Positions 29,243-35,543 of a DNA stretch of 64,000 nt are shown here, piece after piece (positions within the stretch are counted from its first letter, which is position 1; each line of letters starts with the position of its first letter). The DNA is taken from contig NZ_CANMUW010000001.1 of assembly GCF_947501225.1 (NCBI RefSeq), positions 62,001-126,000 of the forward strand, read 5' to 3'. Origin of the DNA: an uncultured Shewanella sp. Lineage in GTDB: Bacteria; Pseudomonadota; Gammaproteobacteria; Enterobacterales; Shewanellaceae. The notes beneath the pieces are model-generated. The model saw only the letters and a list, made by a program, of their open reading frames with translations, searched no databases and was not told the DNA's origin. The translations under genes were made by a program, and so were the position numbers.

Positions 29243-29347
29243 ATCTGGTCTATACCCGTATTCCCCATTACGACTTCAACATGCAGCTCACGTTGCTTAC
29301 TCGGTTTATCATCTCCGTGAATGCAACTGCTATGATGTTTCGTTTGT

Positions 29348-29359
29348 TGTAAAATTACA
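29348..29359. promoter_or_regulatory. Upstream palindrome, unit 2
   Basis: TGTAAAATTACA, a perfect TGTAA-N2-TTACA repeat starting 50 bp before the main operator of unit 2. The same 12-mer is found in unit 3. Confidence 0.6.
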
Positions 29360-29396
29360 GTTTTTAGGGCGTTTTAGATTAAATTTCAGATAATAC

Positions 29397-29425
29397 TTGT
29401 AATTTAATTACAGTTTAGCTATAGT
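29397..29425 (+). promoter_or_regulatory. Promoter with HexR-like operator, micropeptide unit 2
   Basis: -35 TTGTAA (29397-29402), 17-bp spacer, -10 TATAGT (29420-29425). The perfect palindrome TGTAATTTAATTACA (29398-29412) lies across the -35. Predicted start is about 29432. Confidence 0.75.
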
Positions 29426-29572
29426 TACTTCGTTGGTTAGGCAATGACGCCTTCCACCTCTAAGTCTATCCAGGATGGATACTTCTCCAGGGAATTGAGC
29501 GACAGGTTGACTCTGCGGCGAAAGCCAAGTTTAACCAGAGTATATTTTACAACTTTGTTAGGAGTAGTGATT

Positions 29573-29671
29573 ATGTCTTATACCGGAATTCAGAATGTTT
29601 ATTGGCAGAACACTTGGTTTTGTACCGATGCATTACGTGGTGGTTTGTACGCCATTGGTTTCAAGGGTTAA
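29573..29671 (+). CDS. 32-residue aromatic-rich micropeptide, copy 2
   Basis: The most divergent copy: starts MSYTGIQN, keeps the core VYWQNTWFCT, and ends YAIGFKG. The upstream TTAGGAG is in the same place. It shares length and all aromatic positions with copies 1 and 3, except that F26 is Tyr here and in copy 3. A longer in-frame reading from 29444 would translate the conserved RNA block, which is conserved as nucleotide sequence rather than as a frame, so I reject it. Confidence 0.75.
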   Translation: MSYTGIQNVYWQNTWFCTDALRGGLYAIGFKG

Positions 29672-29820
29672 CTACCCCTCAAGTTAGTTACCATCTATCG
29701 ACCCTTATCCCTTTGGGATGTTCAGACTCAAGTAACATTTTGATTTTTTTATTGTTCAAAATGTTGGTGCAACTGTTAGCGCGGTAACTCATTCCTTTAG
29801 GAAAACTTGATTTAGTCTTG

Positions 29821-29847
29821 GCCTGCTCTTTGAGCGGGCTTTTTTTT
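29821..29847 (+). terminator. Terminator of micropeptide unit 2
   Basis: GCCTGCTCtttGAGCGGGC then eight T residues. One stem pair is a G-U instead of the G-C of unit 1, so pairing is kept. Confidence 0.9.
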
Positions 29848-30088
29848 ATCTGTTCAAGGCTCAAATTAATCTGTCTCTGCGAAGAGATTCGCCCTAGAGA
29901 AGTCATGCATCTTCGATGCTTTATTATCACTCTCTATTACCTTCAAAACATCGAATTGAGACCTGCTTATCCGGCAGGTGTTCTCACTGATTATCGGAAG
30001 TGGGGAACGTTGATGAAGACAAGGTTGTCGTGACTTTCCTTGGTATAGGCAAGAATTCAGGTGAATAAACAGTATCTATATTAGGTGT

Positions 30089-30100
30089 TGTAAAATTACA
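30089..30100. promoter_or_regulatory. Upstream palindrome, unit 3
   Basis: TGTAAAATTACA, perfect, starting 49 bp before the main operator of unit 3. Confidence 0.6.
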
Positions 30101-30136
30101 GAACGGGGTCATTTTTCACTATTTTTAAAATAAATC

Positions 30137-30164
30137 TTGTAATTAAATTACATTTGAGTATAAT
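30137..30164 (+). promoter_or_regulatory. Promoter with HexR-like operator, micropeptide unit 3
   Basis: -35 TTGTAA (30137-30142), 16-bp spacer, -10 TATAAT (30159-30164). The operator TGTAATTAAATTACA (30138-30152) is identical to the HexR consensus as I remember it. Predicted start is about 30171. Confidence 0.8.
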
Positions 30165-30338
30165 TACTCTAGTTGGTTAGGCAATGACGCCTTCCACCTC
30201 TAAGTCTATCCAGGATGGATAACTCTCCAGGGAATTGAGCGACAGGTTGACTCTACGGCTTTTCTGTTACTTTGTTTAGTAGGTTGAGCCAAGTTTGACT
30301 AGAGTAATTTTATTACAACTTTGTTAGGAGTATTGACT

Positions 30339-30437
30339 ATGTCTTATACCGGAAATCAGCACGTTTATTGGCAAAACACTTGGTTTTGTACCGAATCTTT
30401 GCGTGGCGGGCTGTACACCATGAACGTTAAGGGCTAA
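30339..30437 (+). CDS. 32-residue aromatic-rich micropeptide, copy 3
   Basis: Starts MSYTGNQHVYWQNTWFCTES and ends YTMNVKG. Nearly identical to copy 1, with changes at residue 20 (Ser for Thr), 23 (Gly for Asn), 26 (Tyr for Phe), 27 (Thr for Ala) and 30 (Val for Thr). AGGAG sits eight bases before the ATG. Unknown function. Confidence 0.78.
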   Translation: MSYTGNQHVYWQNTWFCTESLRGGLYTMNVKG

Positions 30438-30558
30438 CTAGTCCCTAAGTGGTTACCTTGGTCTGCATAGCTCTGACCCCTTGAGTCATGAAGACCGCAG
30501 ATAACCTAGAGTTATCACTGTAACACCTCCCCCGGGGAGCACTTAAAAATTAGTATTG

Positions 30559-30584
30559 ACCCGCTCATTGAGCGGGTTTTTTTT
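30559..30584 (+). terminator. Terminator of micropeptide unit 3
   Basis: ACCCGCTCattGAGCGGGT followed by eight T residues; the outer pair is A-T where unit 1 has G-C. Confidence 0.93.
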
Positions 30585-30824
30585 GTCTTGCGCCCATTTA
30601 TTAAAACTCCGATACCTGTCACATAGCCCTATTCCTATTGCGCTAGCCTCACTAGAGTAAACCCCCTATAATCGTCGAAATGTAAATAGATATTGGATGA
30701 GTACCCAATATTTTTTACGTGATTTTATGTACCTACACCATAATAACCAGCGCAATAGTCTCGGCTGGATACTCAAATATTACACCCTACTTACAACTAT
30801 AAAAATTTTAAGGAACACAGTTCC

Positions 30825-32114
30825 ATGTTGGAAAAATTATTTAAATTAAAAGAAAACCAAACAACATTAAGGCAGGAGGTAGTGGCGGGATTAACGACCT
30901 TTCTGACAATGGCTTACATTATTTTTGTAAACCCCATGATGTTGGCCGATGCGGGCATGGATCATGGTGCCGTATTTGTGGCTACCTGTCTCGCTGCCGC
31001 TATCGGCTGTTTGATCATGGGGATTGTGGCAAACTATCCTATCGCGCTCGCGCCGGGCATGGGATTGAACGCCTTTTTTACCTACACAGTCGTCGGAGAG
31101 ATGGGCTATAGCTGGGAGACGGCATTGGGAGCGGTTTTTCTTTCGGGGATCTGTTTTCTGATCCTCTCTCTGGTTAAGATCAGAGAGTGGATTGTCAACA
31201 GTATTCCAATGTCGCTTCGTCTGGGGATCGCCGCAGGTATTGGCCTTTTTCTTGCCCTGATAGGTCTCAAGAGTGCCGGAATTGTCGTTGCCAGCCCGGC
31301 AACTCTGGTAACCATGGGAGATATTACCGCCTTTCCGGCTGTGATGGCCGTGTTGGGCTTCTTCATGATCATCGCCATGGTACACCGTGGAATGAAGTCT
31401 GCGGTTATCGTCAGCATTCTCTCAATAACGCTACTGGGGATCCTGTTTGGCGATGTTCAATATCAGGGTGTGATGTCAACACCTCCCTCTATTATGCCCA
31501 CTTTCATGAAGATGGATCTCTCCAGTGTACTGGAAGTGAGCATGCTTTCGGTGGTATTCGCCTTCCTGTTTGTCGATCTGTTTGATACTTCCGGGACACT
31601 GGTTGCCGTAGCGCAGCGCGGAGGTTTCCTTGACGATAAGGGGCGACTGCCGAGATTGAACCGTGCCTTGACTGCTGACAGCACTGCGACAATCGCCGGT
31701 GCCATGCTGGGTACATCAACGACTACGAGTTATATCGAAAGTACCGCTGGTGTGAGTGCGGGGGGGCGTACAGGATTAACGGCTGTCGTGGTTGGAGCGT
31801 TGTTTTTGCTCTCGCTGTTCCTGTCACCACTTGCGGGCATGGTGCCTGCGTACGCGACTGCTGGTACCCTGTTCTATGTCGCTATCCTGATGATGTCGGG
31901 TTTAGTGCATGTCGAGTGGGAGGATTTAACCGAGGCGGCACCAGTTGTCGTTGTCTGTATCTTGATGCCACTGACCTTCTCGATTGCCACGGGTATCGCT
32001 ATGGGGTTCATCTCCTACGCGGTGATTAAACTCTTGAGCGGACGGTTCAGAGATTTGAATATAGGCGTACTGGCTTTAGCGGCGCTGTTTATCGCTAAGT
32101 TTATCTATGGCTAG
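30825..32114 (+). CDS. NCS2/AzgA-family purine permease
   Basis: 429 residues with about 12-14 membrane segments. EVVAGLTTFLTMAYIIFVNPMMLADAGM, ALAPGMGLNAFFTYTVV and LFDTSGTLVAVAQRGGFLD ... GTSTTTSYIESTAGVSAGGRTGLTAV are the AzgA/GhxP/AdeP signatures. It imports adenine, guanine or hypoxanthine with protons through the inner membrane; the exact base cannot be decided. About 240 bases separate it from unit 3 of the micropeptide array, with no PurR-like palindrome that I can see. Confidence 0.92.
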   Translation: MLEKLFKLKENQTTLRQEVVAGLTTFLTMAYIIFVNPMMLADAGMDHGAVFVATCLAAAIGCLIMGIVANYPIALAPGMGLNAFFTYTVVGEMGYSWETALGAVFLSGICFLILSLVKIREWIVNSIPMSLRLGIAAGIGLFLALIGLKSAGIVVASPATLVTMGDITAFPAVMAVLGFFMIIAMVHRGMKSAVIVSILSITLLGILFGDVQYQGVMSTPPSIMPTFMKMDLSSVLEVSMLSVVFAFLFVDLFDTSGTLVAVAQRGGFLDDKGRLPRLNRALTADSTATIAGAMLGTSTTTSYIESTAGVSAGGRTGLTAVVVGALFLLSLFLSPLAGMVPAYATAGTLFYVAILMMSGLVHVEWEDLTEAAPVVVVCILMPLTFSIATGIAMGFISYAVIKLLSGRFRDLNIGVLALAALFIAKFIYG

Positions 32115-32139
32115 CTGTCTTCCAGCTTGTTTTTTCTTG

Positions 32140-32167
32140 AAGGCCATACACCGTATGGCCTTTTTTT
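32140..32167 (+). terminator. Terminator of the purine permease gene
   Basis: AAGGCCATACaccGTATGGCCTT stem followed by a T-run. Confidence 0.92.
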
Positions 32168-32279
32168 ATGGGGAAAATTCACAATTCCATCCATTTAACA
32201 CTTCTTTTTTCCGGTCGACTACCAATTAGCTGCAAGATTGGGTATAACGCTAAGTTCGGCTTTATTTACTATTTTGAAA

Positions 32280-33398
32280 ATGAACTTAAGTGAGATTGGT
32301 TACCGCCGCGTCGTGGTAAAACTGGGAACAAGCGTACTGACATCCGGCAGCCGTCAGTTGGATAAGGCGCATATGGTTGAGTTGGCGAGGCAGATGGCGT
32401 CGTTAATGAAGGCCGGGGTAGAGGTCGTACTGTGTACATCGGGAGCGATCGCCGCCGGTCGTGAACATTTGGGTTACCCGGAGCTTCCCGATACCGTTGC
32501 CAATAAACAGCTGCTTGCCGCTGTGGGGCAGAGCCAACTCATTTTAGCCTGGGCGCAACTGTTCAGCATCTATGGCCTGCATGTGGGCCAACTGCTATTA
32601 ACCCGCGCCGATCTCCATGACAGAGAGCGTTACCTCAATGCAAGAGACTCTCTCAATGCGCTGTTGGCTCAGGGCATTATCCCTATCATTAATGAAAACG
32701 ATGCGGTGGCGACCAATGAGATCAAAGTTGGTGATAACGATAACCTTTCGGCCCGCGCTGCTCTGCTTTGTGATGCGGACCTTCTGATCCTGTTAACCGA
32801 CCAGCGAGGGCTTTTCGATGCCGATCCCCGCTCGAATCCCGATGCGCAGTTGATTAAGCAGGTGGTGAATATCGACGACAGTCTACGCATGCTCGCCGGT
32901 GGCGCCGTTTCCGGGCTGGGAACCGGAGGAATGGCGACTAAACTCGAGGCTGCGGATATTGCCAGACGTGCCGGTGTTGAGGTTATCATTGCATCGGGTC
33001 ATCACCCCAAGGTGATACAGGATGCGGTCTGCAAAGAGCCAGTTGGAACTCACTTTACGGCGCTGGAAAACCCACTCGAGAGCCGTAAGCAGTGGATCTT
33101 AGCCGGTCAGGCAACCCGGGGTAAGTTGATATTGGATCAAGGTGCCCTAAATGCCGTGACTCAGAAGGGGAGAAGTCTGCTATCCAAGGGGGTCGTTGGC
33201 GTCGAAGGTAAGTTTGAACGTGGCGCAACCCTTCAGCTTGTCGATAGTGATGGCAGGGAGTTTGCGCGTGGCATGAGCCGCTACAGTGCAAAAGACCTGC
33301 AGCAGATCGCGGGTAAGCACTCGAATGATATCGAGTCTCTGCTTGGTTATGATTATGGCGATGCCGTGGTTCATCGCAATGATATGGTCGTACTTTAG
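32280..33398 (+). CDS. proB: Glutamate 5-kinase
   Basis: 372 residues from the ATG at 32280 ([23 protein letters not shown]); the longer frame from a TTG at 32238 is not supported. The amino-acid kinase domain has [31 protein letters not shown] and [14 protein letters not shown]-terminal PUA domain (about 280-372) with the proline-feedback region follows. It phosphorylates glutamate in the first step of proline synthesis. proA follows after 57 bases, so the two are an operon. Confidence 0.95.
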   Translation: MNLSEIGYRRVVVKLGTSVLTSGSRQLDKAHMVELARQMASLMKAGVEVVLCTSGAIAAGREHLGYPELPDTVANKQLLAAVGQSQLILAWAQLFSIYGLHVGQLLLTRADLHDRERYLNARDSLNALLAQGIIPIINENDAVATNEIKVGDNDNLSARAALLCDADLLILLTDQRGLFDADPRSNPDAQLIKQVVNIDDSLRMLAGGAVSGLGTGGMATKLEAADIARRAGVEVIIASGHHPKVIQDAVCKEPVGTHFTALENPLESRKQWILAGQATRGKLILDQGALNAVTQKGRSLLSKGVVGVEGKFERGATLQLVDSDGREFARGMSRYSAKDLQQIAGKHSNDIESLLGYDYGDAVVHRNDMVVL

Positions 33399-33455
33399 AA
33401 TTTAGGTTTACAGGCCGCTAAAGAGCGGATCCTCTGATAATGAAGGTGATGTGAC

Positions 33456-34730
33456 GTGATTGAGAATAATGCAGCTTATCTGCAGACTTTGGGTAAACAG
33501 GCCAAACAGGCAAGCTATCAGCTGGCGGGCTTGACCGGTAAACAGAAGCAGGCGTTATTAAGCGCTGTTGCGAACAGCCTGACAAAAAATAGTGCCACCA
33601 TCCTGGCCGCGAATGAAAGAGATGTCGCCACCGCGCGGGAGAACGGCCTCAATGATGCCATGATCGATCGCTTACTGCTCGATGAGTCACGCCTGCAGGG
33701 GGTGATAAGTGATATCGATAATGTGATAAAACTTGCCGATCCAGTCGGTACGGAGCTGGAAAGCCAGATTTTAGATAATGGTCTGCGTCTGTCACGTCGT
33801 CGTGTCCCTCTGGGAGTCATTGGTGTCATCTATGAGGCACGTCCCAACGTGACCGTTGATATTGCCGTACTGGCACTGAAAACCGGTAACGCCGTTATCC
33901 TGCGAGGGGGGAAAGAGACGCTGCAATCTAATCTGGCCCTGAGCGAAGCGATTCGTGCGGCCGTCGTAGAGCAAGGTTTACCGGCCGATAGCGTGCAACT
34001 GATCCAAAGCCCGGACAGAGCCTTGGTGAGCGGTCTGCTCAAGCTTGACCGGTTCGTCGATATGATAGTGCCCCGAGGCGGACAAAACTTGCAGCGCCTT
34101 TGCGCAGAGCAGGCAACCATACCGGTTATTTTGGGGGGCATAGGAATTTGTCACCTCTATGCCGATAAAGACGCCGATATCGCGAAATCGATTGAGGTCA
34201 TTGCAAATGCCAAGGTTCAGCGCCCAACGGTCTGTAACGCACTCGATACGGTTTTAGTTCATGAGTCGATAGCGGATGAGCTGTTGCCCCGCTTATATTC
34301 TCAGCTTGCGGCATCTGGCGTCAGTTTCTATGGCTGCCAGCGAGCTCAAACCATTGCAAAGACACAGGGCATAGCCATCTTGGCTGCGACCGCAGAGAGC
34401 TATGGTCAGGAGTGGCTCTCACTGACGTTGGGCATCAAGGTCGTCAATGATATCGACATGGCAATTGAGCATATCAGAAGATACTCAAGTGGACACTCCG
34501 AGGGGATATTGACAGATAACCTACAGGCATCGGCACATTTCGTTAATGAGGTGGACTCGTCGGCAGTGTACATTAATGCCAGTACACGTTTCACCGACGG
34601 TGGTCAGTTTGGTCTTGGGGCGGAAGTTGCTGTGAGTACTCAGAAGTTACATGCCCGTGGCCCCATGGGGCTCGAGGCGCTGACCACCTACAAGTGGATC
34701 GGGGTCGGGGAATATACCGCCAGAGGGTGA
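33456..34730 (+). CDS. proA: Gamma-glutamyl phosphate reductase
   Basis: 424 residues from a GTG with AAGGTG nine bases upstream. The aldehyde-dehydrogenase fold has [35 protein letters not shown] and the catalytic-Cys region [15 protein letters not shown]. It reduces glutamyl phosphate to the semialdehyde that cyclises to pyrroline-5-carboxylate. Second gene of the proBA operon. Confidence 0.96.
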   Translation: MIENNAAYLQTLGKQAKQASYQLAGLTGKQKQALLSAVANSLTKNSATILAANERDVATARENGLNDAMIDRLLLDESRLQGVISDIDNVIKLADPVGTELESQILDNGLRLSRRRVPLGVIGVIYEARPNVTVDIAVLALKTGNAVILRGGKETLQSNLALSEAIRAAVVEQGLPADSVQLIQSPDRALVSGLLKLDRFVDMIVPRGGQNLQRLCAEQATIPVILGGIGICHLYADKDADIAKSIEVIANAKVQRPTVCNALDTVLVHESIADELLPRLYSQLAASGVSFYGCQRAQTIAKTQGIAILAATAESYGQEWLSLTLGIKVVNDIDMAIEHIRRYSSGHSEGILTDNLQASAHFVNEVDSSAVYINASTRFTDGGQFGLGAEVAVSTQKLHARGPMGLEALTTYKWIGVGEYTARG

Positions 34731-34766
34731 TTGTTCGCGAACAATAGGCGCAATTGTATATAAACT

Positions 34767-34795
34767 AAAGGAAGCCAGTAGGCTTCCTTTTTTTT
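34767..34795. terminator. Terminator of proBA, shared with the convergent gene
   Basis: AAAGGAAGCCagtaGGCTTCCTTTTTTTT. The stop codon of the leftward DUF3303-like gene begins within its T-run. Confidence 0.92.
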
Positions 34796-35102
34796 AACTT
34801 AACTTCTTAATCATCTCTGCTGCGGACTCCATCGCCTCCTGAACCGGGCGAGCCGGAGATATTTTGGTCGATCTGAATATTCCCGGACATGCGATACGCC
34901 AAGAGTTGATCACACTTGAAACGCTTCCAACATCATCAGCCTCAACCAGTGTTACTCCCCACAGATCCGGGGTCGTGTCAAACCTCACTACCTCAACGTC
35001 TTGCGGTGGAAAGAGTCCCGCCGCCGTCAGTTTTTCTGCCGCCTTTAACCTGTCTAAGGCATCGGTTTCCTCATTCAATTCCCAATAGATTAAAAATAAC
35101 AT
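34794..35102 (-). CDS. DUF3303-like small protein
   Basis: 102 residues: MLFLIYWELNEETDALDRLKAAEKLTAAGLFPPQDVEVVRFDTTPDLWGVTLVEADDVGSVSSVINSWR, a ferredoxin-like (dimeric alpha-beta barrel) pattern that I associate with DUF3303. No signal peptide. Function unknown. It is convergent with proA and stands alone. Confidence 0.65.
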   Translation of the reverse strand: MLFLIYWELNEETDALDRLKAAEKLTAAGLFPPQDVEVVRFDTTPDLWGVTLVEADDVGSVSSVINSWRIACPGIFRSTKISPARPVQEAMESAAEMIKKLS

Positions 35103-35543
35103 TCTCTAGCCTCCGGTAGTGATCTGGCAGCAACTCATCCCTTCGAAGGAGCTGCACTGGATGTGACTAAAAAGTATAGTCCCTTGGCAGGATTCCGGGA
35201 GATCGCAGATGTACTTCATACACATTGTTGCCGTTATCCGTAACTTTTTTATTGTAAAGAAACAGGAGCCAGACTGATGGCATGTCTCTACCTGATACTC
35301 TTCAGCGTTGAGCCTAATGGCAGGTATAACAAAATAGTAGGCCTCGATATTTAGTTAATCTCCCTCGTCGCTCCTGATTAAGCTTCATTTAATGGGTAAG
35401 TACGAAAATAGCTTAGTGTTTAGGTGAACAGGGGGAAGTCGATTCGCTATATTAGTGTGAATTCGATTAACATATGTTATTCGCCGTGTTGCCTTCTTGG
35501 GTTGGCAATGACAAAAACAATAATTTAATCAAGGAGAAGACTC
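35103..35543 (+). other. 440-base gap upstream of the S9 peptidase gene
   Basis: No convincing gene. A 25-codon frame at 35277-35354 has AGGAG upstream but nothing else to support it. The last 100 bases are AT-rich and probably hold the peptidase promoter. Confidence 0.45.

Larger units (their letters stand above)
29432..29847 (+). ncRNA. Micropeptide-encoding structured RNA, unit 2
   Basis: About 416 nt. The 83-nt conserved 5' block (29432-29514) has the AGGC/GCCT hairpin and the TATCC-AGGAT-GGATA hairpin at 29467-29481. The segment between the block and the gene is the shortest of the three and lacks the extra hairpin of unit 1; its GTAAT...ATTAC element is degenerate. The 3' region keeps ATCCC-TTT-GGGAT, GTTAGCGCGGTAAC and TTCCtttaGGAA before the terminator, closely matching unit 1. 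Confidence 0.6.
30171..30584 (+). ncRNA. Micropeptide-encoding structured RNA, unit 3
   Basis: About 414 nt. The conserved 5' block (30172-30254) differs from unit 2 by only a couple of bases; the AGGA hairpin is at 30207-30221. The 40 bases before the gene, including AGTAATTTTATTACA (30303-30317), match unit 1 and not unit 2. The 3' region is the most diverged, but the hairpin before the terminator is preserved by paired changes: TTCC/GGAA in units 1 and 2 becomes CTCC/GGAG here (30527-30530 with 30536-30539). Confidence 0.6.

Noticed and set aside
28774..29514. Known riboswitch (c-di-GMP, glycine, guanidine, cobalamin, fluoride) as the identity of the conserved leader
   Set aside because: None of the core motifs I know for these classes is present.
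29444..29572. N-terminal extension of micropeptide copy 2 through the conserved RNA block
   Set aside because: The block is conserved as RNA in all units, but this frame is not open into the peptide in units 1 and 3.
28690..30584. RiPP precursor cluster
   Set aside because: No modification, protease or export gene lies nearby, and each unit has its own promoter and terminator.
35277..35354. 25-codon frame with AGGAG upstream
   Set aside because: Too short and no recognisable pattern; chance is enough to explain it.
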